From positions 1 through 52,849 of the forward strand of contig JAPEVF010000303.1 in the NCBI GenBank assembly GCA_029747585.1: a stretch of 52,849 nt of DNA, in the 5' to 3' direction. The notes under the pieces are model-generated. The model was not told the origin of the DNA, made no database searches, and saw nothing but the letters and a program-made list of their open reading frames with translations. Origin of the DNA: Pleurotus djamor (lineage: Eukaryota > Basidiomycota > Agaricomycetes > Agaricales > Pleurotaceae). This document shows positions 11,301 through 22,359 of the stretch, piece by piece. The position numbers and the translations under genes are program-made. Each line of letters begins with the position of its first letter. The first letter of the stretch is position 1.

Positions 11301-13570
11301 GTTTGGGCTCACCTAAGGGGCTCATTCAGGCTTTCAGAAAGCTCAGCAATGGATTCGTTAGCCTCGCAAATGCATCGGAGTCTTTTAGCTCGAAAACAGT
11401 GCTTGGTCTACTGCGTGGCGCCCCAGATTTGACCGCAAATATCAAGGCTCTTGAGCAGCTATATAGGGCCCCGGCCGATAAAGGTTTGATCCTCCTTCCT
11501 GAGGAATAGCTCCTTTTAACATTTGTGTTTCTAGATGCCGATGAATTGATACCTGAAAAAGGCAAAGACGAGGAATACGACAGGATCATGGACGAGATTG
11601 AAGAGCTGGAAAGCGAACTGGAGAGCGAGCTCAAGAAATTCGAGAAAAAGATCGGTTGTTCCCTGACTTACTGGCACAGTGCACAGGGGAACAAGGTTAT
11701 TATATGCCGCTTCCGTTTAGTTTGGAGGTCTGATCAATATTTACAGGAGATCTACCTGGTTCAAACGAAGGCTGGACAGAAGAATATTCCTAAAGATTGG
11801 AGCAAAGGCGGCTCTACCAAGGTCCTTTACTCGATCCTTCTTACCTTCAAGCTCAAAGCTAAATATTGACGACCTTCTCTAGGCCGCCGCTCGCTGGGTC
11901 GTTCCCTCCCTTCAAGCCACAATCCGCAGCCTCAAAGAAGCGCGAGAAACTCGCTCAACAGCCATAAAATCCTTCCATATTCGCTTGTTCACTGAGTTCG
12001 ACGTCGACCGTTCCTTATGGCTTCGTGCCGTCCGGGTCTTCGCTGAATTGGATTGTTTGTTGAGTTTGGCAAAGTCTTCTCTTGCTATAGGGGAGCCGTC
12101 ATGTCGACCCGAGTTCGTGGAGGGTGATGTAGCGTTCTTGGACTTTGAGGAGTTGAGACACCCGACGTTGTGTTCTGGGGTAAGGGATTTCATCCCGAAC
12201 GATGTGAAACTTGGGGATGGGAAGGGGAGAATTGCGTTGCTGACAGGTACGTTTATGGATGTGTTTATACGCTGCGCTGCGAGATTGATCATTGCTGCGT
12301 AGGACCAAACATGGCGTATGTATCGTGTCTTCGTTCTTCGTGAGTATCGCTGATCTCCTCGGTCCACAGAGGCAAGTCCACGGTGAGTGTCTCGAGCCGG
12401 TACTCCANGCTGTTCCCTTTTTCTGACTCCCATTTTGTAGGTCATGAGAATGACTGCCACTGGTGTTGTAGGTGTCGTTTGATGCCTAGTGAATTTTCCT
12501 TCTCAATGTCTGGCTTGTAGATCATGGCACAGCTGGGCATGATGGTTCCAGCGTCAAGTGCGAAGTAAGCTGCCCTGTTACTTGCCCAAGGATGTACTAA
12601 CGGCGTGAATTATAGACTCTGTCCAGTCGATAGTATCCTCACTCGAATGGGGGCATACGACAATATGTTCTCGAACGCCAGTACGTTTAAAGTCGAGCTG
12701 GATGAGTGGTATGTTGCATATGGCGCTCCCTCGTTCACTGGTACTGATTGGTTGTCGGTAGTTGCAAGATTCTCCGTGACGCTACGCCCAAATCCCTCGT
12801 AATTCTGGATGGTAAGAGCTTCTACTCAGCCATGACATCCGATGTCTAAAATGATAACCGTCCTCAGAACTGGGCCGTGGTACTTCTACCTACGTACGTT
12901 GTCGATTCCTTGGCTTGATGGTGTATATGGCTTAACAAATTATCCGACCCGCGCTTTCACAGGATGGAATGGCAATCGCAGGGGTGAGTCGCTCATATAT
13001 ACCAAGGTGCCTTTCTCGCGTAGTTATTCTAAATTTTTAACCGCGTTAGGCCGTGCTCCATGAGCTAGCAACTCATACCTTGCCGTTGTCATTCTTTGCT
13101 ACACATTATGGGTCTCTCACCGATGACTATGCCTGGCACCCAAGCATTCGACAGATGCATATGGCCACGATGGTTGACGAGGAGAAGCGAGATGTACGCC
13201 CTTTCTAATGTTTACAATGGTCCGCTGCTGATTTGGCTCTTAGATCGTCTTTCTATACAAGCTCATCGAAGGCGCAGCCACTTCTTCATTCGGTACCCAT
13301 GTCGCTAACCTTGCAGGCGTTCCTCTACCCGTCGTTGAACGTGCGGATGTTGTGTCCAAACAATTCGCTCAACACTTCAAGGAACGCTTGGAAGACAAAC
13401 GGAGCAAATCTGCCGCAGCCAGGCTTCCTTTACCCCTCCAAGCCGATTTCGCTTACCTCGTGGGACTGTGTACAGGGAAGGTCAAACTTCCGTCGGACAA
13501 GACGAAGCAAAGGGAGGTATTACTGAGGATGAAGGATACGATGAGAAGTTTCTTCAAGGAAGAGGCGTGA
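8347..13570 (+). CDS. MSH6: DNA mismatch repair protein MSH6
   Basis: MutS homologue that pairs with MSH2 (MutS-alpha) to recognise base mismatches and small loops in the nucleus. The start is ATG at 8347, just before a PCNA-binding PIP box, QKSLMAFF. A long Ser/acidic linker follows, with a run of about eight Asp. The mismatch-binding domain begins at [12 protein letters not shown] and contains KFFELYEDDA (the Phe-x-Glu wedge). Connector, lever and clamp regions follow ([21 protein letters not shown]). The ATPase has Walker A GPNMAGKST, Walker [17 protein letters not shown] and the His switch FATHYG. The stop is TGA at 13568-13570. The gene is intact but cut by roughly 20 short introns. Exons of 9-27 bases occur around the wedge (9552-9771) and the P-loop (12303-12467). 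All checked junctions keep the frame. Confidence 0.96.
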
Positions 13571-14038
13571 TGCGTTTTGGATTTTTTTCTCTTTTGCTTT
13601 CTCGACTGCTCCTGCTTTTACCATGTTTTGCTGAACTTTTGTTGGATTTTTGCTGCGCAATCAGACTCGCCCCTGTGCTCCTATCCTCTCGGCGTGCGCG
13701 TGATCGTTGGATGCCGTAAACGAAGCTTGGCCCCAGGCACCCAATCAACCACGGCCCAACGGCCCCCTCTGATCAATTTCCATGTGCTTGTAACCAAGAC
13801 CTCCGAATATTTGAATCTCTCCCAACTCTCCGGCTAACCACCACCACGCTCTTTGTGCATTTCAGTCTTTACTACTACGTTCACCACCACCACTCGTCAC
13901 GGACGGATTCAAATCAAGTTCGTCATCGAGCTGGCTGTCTCACATTCGTGGCTAATGCCTCACTGTAACAGAACTAACTTTTTAGTGTAGACACTACCCC
14001 TCCGCCAGACCCCATAGTCCTCTTCGCTTTCGACGAAG
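13571..14038. other. intergenic spacer
   Basis: This is the 3' flank of MSH6 and the upstream region of the GH16 gene, both on the plus strand. It has pyrimidine-rich stretches near 13830-13900 and 13990-14030, as is common before fungal starts. No gene is seen. Confidence 0.5.
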
Positions 14039-15760
14039 ATGTATCGCAACCACGCTCTCCTTGCTAGCGTGCTCGCCGCGCTTTCAGCGTCGTCGACAGT
14101 GTACGCAACGACTTGGTGCGTTCGCCGTTTGGTTCACTTAATTTCGGAGAGACCTAGAGAGACTGACGAGGTCGCTTTCGGAATACACACAGTAATGCGA
14201 CGAACCCTTGTCCTGCATCCGCGCCTTGCTGCAGTAGGTTTTCTTCATTTCAGCGTCGGGGAGTGTGGCAGAGATGAGTGAAGACGGCTAATGCTGCGCT
14301 TTTAGGCGAGTTTGGATTCTGCGGCTCGGACGATGTGAGTTCCCCGCGTTTTCGGTGATTTTATAAGATTGTTCAACCTCATTACTTTCATAGTTCTGTC
14401 TAGGCGGATGCAATCCCCTCGAATCGAAGGCACTGGACTCATGCATGCCAGCTCCGATTTGCCAAGACGCTACGGTGCGCTGAGGCCGCTTTCTCAAAAC
14501 CTTCGTCGGCATGCGAATCACCACTTTCACAGCATGTATTTTCCGACAACTCACGAATCCTCACCAATGCTACCTTTTTCGATGGAAACGCCACTGCTTA
14601 TGGTTCGCCCATTTCCTATTATTGCTTGTATTTCGGTCTAATCAATCAATCCCATCATTCTTCGCCTTCGTTTTCGCCTTCCTTTGTTTTGCATTGGCAT
14701 CGTTTCCCCTTTGGATGATGGTGGTCGTGCTGTGTAGATTGGGTTGTCGACAAGGGCAACATCATGAATACCAACTCATCCGGTGGTGAGCTTGCCTTGC
14801 TGCTCACCAAGGAGAATGGCGGGACCAGGATTTCTTCCACGCGCCACGTGCATTACGGAACTATCACAGCCCGACGTCAGTCTCATCACCCTCTCAAATA
14901 CATCGCATACTCATCAGATGATTCTAGTTAAGACCGGTCGTTGGGGAGGTGTTGTTGTAGCCTTTATCACCATGAGTGGTATTAAAGATGAAATCGACTG
15001 GGAATTCCCAGGCGCTGCCATCAACGAAGGCCAAAGCAACTATTTCTGGCAGGGTGTTATTCGTAAGTCCAATCTTCCACTGCTCTATCCGTCGTCTCAT
15101 CCGCCTCTATAGCCACTGATCATAATAATGGTGCTGTGCATAAGGACATATCTGATACCTTTGGTAATTACCATGATTATACTGTATGTCTCTTGTTGAG
15201 TGTCCCTCTTCCGCTTCCTCCTGACCAACACCTGTTCTACAGATCGATTGGCAACCCGAAACTCTTACTTTCTTGGTTGACAACAAACCTGTTCGCACGG
15301 TCAAAGCCTCCGATACTGTAGATGGAGGTATCAAGAAATACCCTACCACACCAGCGCGTGTGCAACTGAGTATCTGGCCCGCGGGTATTAATGGCAGTGC
15401 TCCTGGAACGGTTGAATGGGCCGGTGGAATGATCAACTGGGACGACCCCGATTACAAGTCTGCTGGTGAGTAGCCTTATTGTAGCCGTTTTGTCTTTCCT
15501 CTGACCAGTTTTCGGAAGGCAATTTCTATACCCTGGTGAAATCTGTGTCTATCAAATGCTCGGATCCTACCAAGCCTGGACCTAACATCACTTCCTACGT
15601 CTATGGCGCCAATGCCACCGCCAATACCCCTGCTATCGCCTTTAGCAACAAGACGACATCGTTGAACGGTGCCGGGTCTTTGAGACCTGTAGGTGCTGGT
15701 CTCGGCGGGCTTCTCGGAATGATGGGACTATGGGTGGTCGGTATGGTCGTGTTGCTGTGA
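14039..15760 (+). CDS. GH16 cell-wall transglycosylase, Crh1/Utr2-like, GPI-type
   Basis: Crh enzymes move chitin chains onto beta-glucan in the cell wall. The ATG at 14039 opens a signal peptide (MYRNHALLASVLAALSAS). A Cys-rich module follows across several introns (NPCPASAPCC, SEFGFCGSDDF, CLGGCNP), matching a type-1 chitin-binding domain, and then the GH16 domain. The catalytic motif reads DEIDWEF, with the nucleophile and acid/base Glu separated as in family 16 (E-I-D-x-E). Also visible are WQGVIPTDHNNGA, YTIDWQPETLTFLVD and LSIWPAG. The C-terminus ends in a Ser/Gly linker and a hydrophobic tail (LGGLLGMMGLWVVGMVVLL), consistent with GPI anchoring. That is notable in a window that also carries two PIG-P copies. 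The stop is at 15758-15760. About eight short introns are seen. Confidence 0.92.
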
Positions 15761-16471
15761 AGGATGTAGAGCAGTAGATCCTTCGTTGGACCCATTTGCG
15801 CTGGTTCTGTTGATCAGCTGCGCAGTATATATGGCAGAATTATACCGAAGCACCAAGCACATACTGACTCGAAGTAAGTAGAGTACCTATCCGACTGGAT
15901 CATAATGTAATGCATACATACCTATAGCTCCATTGATGCGTCGGCAGTGTGGTGAGGTGAAATCGTGCTACACGATATATCTAGGGACTTGATTGGGACC
16001 ATAGTTCATTCCCGGTTATTCTGTGCCTCTAACTTCCGGGTCTGCTCGTTCAAGTTGGCAGTATGCCTCCGCATCCATGGTATCCGCGCCACGCATTTCT
16101 TCAGGTTCATTGGCGGTTGGGCTTTTCAAGCCATGCGTACTTGGACTACACCCTCCGGTGTCACTGATAAAGAACACGAGCTCAACGCAGCGAATTCAAT
16201 CTGGCGAAAAGCTTCGCTTGAGAAGAGAACATGCCGTTGGCGTGCGGCTTCCATAGGAGTATTAAGGGGCTGCTGTGCAGCAACCCTAATACCGTGGCTA
16301 GGGGCGTTCAACTTGGTCGTAAACGACTCACACGGATTCTGAAACCCTTGAACTCAAAGACAGCCACGAAGTCATATAAATGGCCGAAGAAATTAGATGC
16401 GATACTCAGCAGCAGCTAGCTAGCTTCCTTTGACTTCGTCTCCCATTCTCGACTACTTCTCCATCTACACA
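15761..16471. other. intergenic spacer
   Basis: No gene is supported in these 711 bases. Open frames on the plus strand (15965-16342) show no domain, codon or splice pattern that suggests coding. The last 80 bases before 16472 are rich in CT, consistent with a promoter or 5' UTR. Confidence 0.45.
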
Positions 16472-17008
16472 ATGATCTTTTCTACGACGAGAATGCTTTT
16501 CCCTTCCATCGTCCTTTGCGCCTCGTTCGTCGTCGGAGTACCGCTAGAGAAGCGTGGCTACTTCGTACCGACGATTACAAGCCCTGTGCTGAACGACATC
16601 TGGTATGAGGGTGAAATCAAGAACGTCACATGGTTGGTTTTTGCTTCTCTTAGTTTGTTCCAGCGTGTTCCTTACATTCTCTTTAGGGACGTCTCAAACC
16701 CACCTTATCCTATCAGTAACCCGACAGCATCTATATACCTTCGTCAAAATGGGTACACAGACTATGGTTCGCGCTCTGTACCGTCTCCGCGATGCGTCTG
16801 ATAAATATATTTTTCAAAGCTAACCCACTTGCTTCGAACTTCGATATCCTCCTTGGGTCAATCGAGGTTGTAGTCCCGAAGAAACCAGGGACAAGTCAGG
16901 TTGTCCGTAAGTTATCCCATCGTCCGAGAACTGAATGCTTTATTGACCAGCTCGTGCGTAGTTCACGGAAACTCCGGAAATTGGAGCCCAGACTTCACGA
17001 TCCTCTAG
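16472..17008 (+). CDS. small secreted Kre9/KNH-like protein
   Basis: About 124 residues after splicing. The signal peptide (MIFSTTRMLFPSIVLCASFVVG) is followed by a Kex2-type Lys-Arg (PLEKR) and then the domain. The domain matches the N-terminal fold of the KRE9/KNH and Ser/Thr-rich GPI-anchored family: ITSPVLNDIWYEGEIKNVTW, SIYLRQNGYTD, ILLGSIEVVVP, GNSGNWSPDFTIL. Three introns are inferred: TG|GTTGG at 16633; TATG|GTTCGC near 16768 joining to CTAACCC; and a last intron ending CGTGCGTAG, which puts the stop TAG at 17006-17008. No Ser/Thr tail or GPI signal is present, so the protein is probably freely secreted. Related proteins act in beta-1,6-glucan assembly or are of unknown role. Confidence 0.75.
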
Positions 17009-17158
17009 ATCTTCTTTGCCTCCTTTCACTTTTGCTACTCAGTGTTTCTCTTTTTTTTCTTTTTTACTCTCAGATATAACCTGTTGTACGATAGAGGGAT
17101 GGAATTTGTTGTACCTACGATGTTTTTACGATTACCACGAATTGTAACAAGGAATAAT

Positions 17159-18259
17159 TTACGCAATGCCCGGTGGGGCGATTCGTACAATTTCACCAAG
17201 ACGGTATCGTTTAGATGATACATGGAAAGTCGTATATCCGTTCGCAAAGGATTTCCATGCTTCAAGGGCAGGAGTGCATGAAGCCAGAATATCCACGGCC
17301 GTTTGATAATCCGAGGCAACTGAATCGGCCAATTCACCCAAAACCTTAATCTTGGGACAGCCCTGACGGGAGGCCACAGTCGAGACATAGTTGGAATCTT
17401 CACCTGCTAATTCCTCTTTATAGAACGAAAGGACGTCACTATAGACTTGTGTGTAAGTATACTGACAGGGTGTTGCATAATGGAAGGAACTTGCTTCATG
17501 TAGTTGATGAACCCCATCATGTAAGGCAGGGCTTGCATGTAGAGCTCCAAAGGAACGGTTCTCGGGAAGATGAACAGGGAATAAGCGAGTGCAGTGCCCG
17601 ATAGTTCACGAAGAAATTTAGGAAACACCTGCGCCTTGGGTGAAGCCTGCAACATGGCTGTTAGAATGAAGGAAAATCGACCGTATCTGACACAGCACCA
17701 ACCACTCACAGCTACAGTGTCTAAGGTGTGCTCAAGAGCCATCGCTGTTACGGCGTTCAAGCTAGAGGTGATGATCAAGTTGGCTTGGGCATCATCGAAG
17801 TATTTGGGCAGTTCTCTGAGACAGTCATCGAAAGCTTGTAGGACTGGCGTTTTCTGTGTTTGGTGGATATGGTAATTGGTGGTGAACCCGTTGACAAGCG
17901 ATGGGGCGTCTTGGTACAGGTCATCGATAGAGATGGCCAAAGCACTATAGAGCGCGATGTATCTCTTCGTTGCCAAGCATTTTAGATGTCCATATCCAAA
18001 GAAAGTTAATGAAGCCCCAGCGATGGCGAAGGGGCGTAAGGAGGGGGCGCCAGGCGTAGATTCGGATAAGGAGCAGCCCTTCTCCACGACATCATCCAGA
18101 CATTGCTGTAGAAATTCACCATCGGCTGCAGCGACGCATGGAACGATGGAACAGCGTCGCAAGAGTGCAGTGATAATAGGCCCTATCTCCTAAAATTTTT
18201 GGATTGAGCAGTAAGGACAGAATGCGAGCTAACTCATCGAAACTACTGACTTGGTGCAT
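17159..18259 (-). CDS. trichodiene-synthase-like terpene cyclase 1
   Basis: Predicted class I sesquiterpene cyclase (farnesyl diphosphate ionisation, Mg-dependent) of the fungal TRI5-like family. Four exons (9, 480, 152 and 280 coding bases) give 306 residues, against about 375-385 for trichodiene synthases, the N-terminus being shorter. The Asp-rich motif is IDDLYQDA (Asp92, Asp93, Asp97), aligned with LDDSKDD of TRI5. The second metal motif is NDVLSFYKEE, whose Asn codon is split by an intron with a GC donor (GCAAGT; intron 17494-17439, ending TATAG). The KRYRL basic motif near the C-terminus matches DRRYRL of TRI5. It starts at ATGCACCAA (18259) and stops at TAA 17161-17159. The product cannot be predicted, and the family name does not imply trichothecene production. 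Confidence 0.87.
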
Positions 18260-18827
18260 TCCAGATCATCTAGCGATGGCGTTGGATGTAGTTAGTAACA
18301 TATGATAATTGCGTTGCTCTTATAACATCCCCGTCCCTGTGCCAGTGGAGTGTCAAGCTGTCAAGAGAACGTGGTCCGTCCTGCTGAATTTGCTGATAAC
18401 TTGGCGCACTTGTGCTGATATGCATGGTTGCAAACATAGAAGGAGCACCATAAGCTAAGCTTTTGAACCACGCATAGTGGAGGGACTCGTCACGCACCCC
18501 TTATCGGCATCAGGAGCGCGTCGACTCCAAGCTCGTTTGGTAAATAAATCTGGCATAGCGAACCCTGGCGCGGGATTGAAATGTACAAGATTTCGTAGAC
18601 AGTTTGGAGGTCTTGGAGAGGCCCAACAGTGTCGAGCTGAGGACACTCAAGCTTCGGAAATCGAATTCAATTGATTTTGGACTGGTCGTTGTAGTCCCTT
18701 TANCCCCCCCTTTTTCGGAATCGATTTGCTACTTAGCGTTTCAGTTCCTCTGATGTGACCTGCAGTACAATAGAGCGATGGAATCATATTCAACGCACGG
18801 AGGTAATACAAATTTCACCCAAGTGAT
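18260..18827. promoter_or_regulatory. spacer between the two terpene cyclases; promoter of cyclase 1
   Basis: This region includes the TATA-like element GTTATAAGAGC read on the minus strand (18320-18326), about 60 bases upstream of the cyclase 1 ATG. The corresponding position before cyclase 2 has GTTATAAAGG (19979-19985). Short stretches around both elements are alike, as expected for a tandem duplication that included the promoter. There is a single N at 18703 beside a C run. No further gene is seen. Confidence 0.5.
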
Positions 18828-19938
18828 CTACGCATCACTCGACAGCTCCATGTGCACGATTTCTTCAAGTCTGTATCGTTTAGATGACAAATGGTATCTG
18901 GCAAATCCGCTCGCGAATGACTTCCATGCTTGAAGGGCGGGAGGGCATAAAGCTAAAATGTCCACCGTTGTCCGAAAGTCCGAGGCCACTGAATCAGCTA
19001 ATTCCTGCAAGACTTTGAGCTTCGAGCAGCCCCGACAAAAGGCAAGAGTCGAGATGTAGTTGTTGCCTTCACCATCTAATTCCTCTTTATAGAATGAAAG
19101 GACATCACTACGGGTTCGCTTGTCAGCAAGCTAACAACAACGTCTCGGGGAAAAAGATGGACTTGCTTCATATGACTAATGAACCCCATCATCGAAGGCA
19201 TGGCTTGCATGTAGAGCTCCAGAGGTATGGCCTTTGGGAAGAGAAAAATGGCATAGGAGAGAGCAGAGGCCGATAGCCCACGAAGAAATCCAGGAAATTG
19301 CCGTGCCTTGGGGGAAACCTATTAGGCATATCCGGTGTTAGGACTGACGGTTCGTTGCGTAAGTATCGCAGTCCACTCACATCTACAGTTTCCAGAGCGT
19401 GCTCAAGAGATATCGAAGTTACGAAGTTCAAAGTAGACGTTATGATCAGGTTGGTTTGGGCAGCATCGAAGTATTTGGAAGTCTCCCGAAGACATCTATC
19501 AAAAGCCTGTAGGATTGATGATTTCTGCACTTGGTGCATGTAGAAATTGTTGGTGAACTCGTTGACGAGCTCTGGGGCATCTTTGTATAAGTCTTCGATA
19601 TAGATGGCCAAAGCGCTAGACAGGGCGATGTATTTCTTCGTTTCCAAGCATTCTATATGACCATAGCCGATGAAAGCTAGTGAAGCTCCGCCGATGACGA
19701 ACCGACGGAATGAGGGAGTGCCAGGCGAAGATTCGTCTAGTGAAAGACCATGGGTTACAGCGTCGTCTAGGCATTGCTGAACGAATTCATCGTCAACTGG
19801 GACGACCCGAGGAACGACGGAGCATCGCTCCAGGAGAGTAGCAATGACCAATGCTATTTCCTAAATTTTTGGAATTGAGTACGAGTGGATACTGGATAGG
19901 GTCAGAGAGGGCTTGCCCAAGCTACTGACTTTCTGCAT
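18828..19938 (-). CDS. trichodiene-synthase-like terpene cyclase 2
   Basis: Tandem paralogue of cyclase 1 on the same strand, 568 bases away. Coding exon lengths are identical (9, 480, 152 and 280; 306 residues), and the GC-AG intron inside the metal-binding Asn codon is also kept (19166-19108, donor GCAAGT). NDVLSFYKEE and KRYRL are conserved. The Asp-rich motif reads IEDLYKDA: the first Asp of cyclase 1 (residue 92), aligned with the first Asp of the TRI5 motif, is Glu here, while Asp93 and Asp97 remain. In TRI5-type enzymes this position binds the Mg ions, so activity or product may differ (inference). It starts at ATGCAGAAA (19938) and stops at TAG 18830-18828. All frames are open; nothing suggests a pseudogene. 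Confidence 0.86.
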
Positions 19939-20532
19939 CTGAGGGGAGGAATGGCCACATGCGATGAGTCTGCTACCTTTATAACGTCTCCGTCCCTATC
20001 TAGGATCGAAAAGTCATGGGAACGTTGTCCATATCCGAGGAGTGATGTACTGGCCCTCGACGTCGGAAGCAACGAGCTGGTATATTGGACTGGCTGTGGT
20101 GTTAAACAACTTGTACAGAGGACTCGTTCCTATGCCCAGGGCGCCTCCCCGTGGCCATCGACATGGACGCCGTCCACAGCCTGTTGGATATTGAATAAGT
20201 CTTACGGTGATTGTTCGCCTACTCTGGGCCTTGCTTCATGGATCTTTCGAGAGCCCTACGTCCGTTTGTGGTTGTAAGTAGCTAACTCAGTTTGTGCCTA
20301 GCATAGCGTGGTAGGCGGAAAACAGTTCACGTGCTTGAAGGGGCCTAAACTTCGTCTGGTCAGCAACAAAGAGACAGCCCTTTTGGAAGCGATGCTTAAA
20401 TGGGGGGCTTCAACGCTCATACTTACATAAATGCGTCCAGCGATTCAACTTCCTATTTTAAGGGTTCGAAAACTTCAATCATCTAATGATCAAAATGGAC
20501 ACTTACCTTCTCTCGTTGCTCTAGGTCAAGTC
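19939..20532. other. upstream region of cyclase 2 and spacer
   Basis: The region has a TATA-like TTTATAAC at 19978-19985, about 40 bases from the cyclase 2 ATG and read as GTTATAAA on its strand. Beyond that no gene is supported. The plus-strand open frame at 19951-20277 lacks any recognisable domain. Confidence 0.45.
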
Positions 20533-20760
20533 ATGCGAACAGCTATTGTGTTGATCACGTTGGCCATTGGACATCCTCTGGCGACCACCGGACCTAGTGA
20601 CGGAACTGAGACCAGCTAGGCAGCAGATCCCAAGCGACAACTCAAGCATCCCGTCGCGAACTTCATGGAGCTAGATCCTTCACCGGACAGCGGGAGGGAA
20701 CGAGGCGTGGGTCGGCACATTTCCCATCTACTGGGGGTCAAGCTGCGAGAGGGACATTAG
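20533..20760 (+). pseudogene. possible relic of a small secreted protein gene
   Basis: The ATG at 20533 opens a signal-peptide-like start (MRTAIVLITLAIGHPLATT), resembling the start of the small secreted protein at 40335 (MRASIFVTLALTAFTVGHPLETT). The shared piece is GHPL-x-TT after a hydrophobic run. An in-frame TAG at 20617-20619 stops it. The frame then stays open for 46 more codons, with a Lys-Arg site (ADPKRQL), to the TAG at 20758. The resemblance is short and could be chance. Confidence 0.3.
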
Positions 20761-21161
20761 GACTCTGTATTTGTCACTATAGAAATAGATAGGTCACCAG
20801 CACCATCAATTAGTAGAGGAAACCCCAGATGATGCTTACAAGTGAAGTGGAGGAATCGGAAGTGGACCAGACGATGGGGTCGTTTTATATCAGCAAAGGA
20901 CCCTACTTAGAAGGTGCAAACGTGAGTGGGGTTGTCATGTTTTCTTAGTTTGTTGTGAACACAATACAGTATTTCCGAAACAAGATCGTTTCGTGAAGCT
21001 ATGTAGTTGTAGTTATGGCCAATCGGGTTACTTGCTTAGCTCTCGGGTTCACATGCAGTAGATGGGCTGCGAAGTCATCAATGACTAAAGTAGGATGTTA
21101 TGGATTTCTCCCTTACCTTGTTCTCTAAAACGACCCGACGACGACGTAAATATCAAGAAAC
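20761..21161. other. spacer before the right duplication arm
   Basis: No gene is seen. Homology to the left arm stops exactly at the stop codon of the cyclo-ligase copy at 21164-21162, so this DNA is unrelated to 3910-4197. Confidence 0.5.
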
Positions 21162-22223
21162 TCATCTCCACAAGATGGCCCCACTTGCGTCATAGAGTGC
21201 CTCCTCTGCCAAATTGAATCTAAAGACATTGGGATCAGCACGGTGACCATACCAGGAGCAGGGAGCCAACTCAACAAAGGTCCAGGAAGAATCCCATCGG
21301 CAGAAACAATGTAGTCCATCTTGCGATCGAACTGGCCCATTGGAATGATATTTGCTGATGATCCTCCATCGGCATTGAGAAGCTGTTGACGCAACGCCAG
21401 TGCAACTGCGGGTCATCAGCCGGGGGAGAGATGAGCAGATGGTTAGCGAAACCGACCTAGTACGGGTTTCTTCCTGCCTAACCCGACGTAATTGTTGATG
21501 TATCGATCGTAGTATCCTTTGCCATGCCCAAGCCGGGACAATGTGTGGTCAAATGCAACACCTCCAGGTGGGCAAAGATCAGCTGGTATATTCGTGTCCT
21601 GCGGTGTTTCTACCAACCTGGCACCAGGATAACATCTAGGTCATCACAATCTTCGTCTAAGGCTACGAGCTTCAGTGTAAGAACAACGATGCTCATGACC
21701 AGGTCACGACTCGTACACACCATTTTGTCTGCGCTGCGACTCTCCGGTCTCCTCCACAGTCATGAAAGCCTCGGGCTCCCTGATGCCCCAGGTTCCGGGC
21801 TTCAATCGCGACAAGTCGGCCGTCGAGTATATCCTCAGCAAATCCATCCGACCTGGCGTGGATTTATCAATCCTGGGAACGAATAGCGCCTTCCCTAGGC
21901 ATACATTTAGCTGGAGACATTAAGATAACCTCAGATACGCATCTTCTTCGAGAATGTCATGGATAGTATGTGAGGTGTCTACCTCACCAGTAGGCATATT
22001 GAGGAAGCAGCTGATGCGTCGAGCGGATTGATAAGAGGGCAGCTGAGAGAGGTGGTGTGCGATGTCGAGAGCTGAATAACAGAGCTTTGCACGTCGTCGG
22101 AAACAGCGAGAACGCATATCACGAACATTGAGAGTGGATGTCCTCGGCGGTTATGGTCCTGAGTATTTCAGACATCGATTTGCGAAGGGCGCGTTTCTGA
22201 GCCTGAAGAGCGGCCGCCATCAT
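21162..22223 (-). pseudogene. 5-formyltetrahydrofolate cyclo-ligase, copy B, splice donor lost
   Basis: Same gene as 2844-3909. ATGATGGCG starts at 22223, and most blocks are present (CFLNMPTGEVDT, RLGHGKGYYDRY in the corresponding exon, MDYIVSADGI, FNLAEEALYDASGAILWR, TGA at 21164-21162). At the intron after DILxxD, the copy A donor G|GTGCGTG is changed so that the GT is AT (GAAGATGCGTATC read on the minus strand, near 21945). The acceptor AG is kept (GCCTAG). Without splicing, the frame stops after about ten codons. The nearest alternative GT, in GCGTATC, would shift the frame. Other introns keep GT and AG. The copy is therefore probably non-functional, or recently lost, unless an unusual site is used. 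Confidence 0.65.
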
Positions 22224-22359
22224 CGTCGGCGTCGTTGTGAGCGTCGTCGAGGTACTTGGGTGGGGAGTTATCGAGGCTGAAGTTGCTGAAGCGCCATCGT
22301 GGTCGTCGGCGTGGACGTTGTTGACCAAGCGTCTGCAAATTGGCGCCCAATTCTTTGGT

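Noticed and set aside
15965..16342. 125-codon plus-strand frame between the GH16 and Kre9-like genes
   Set aside because: Composition is not protein-like, and no splice signals or domain are present.
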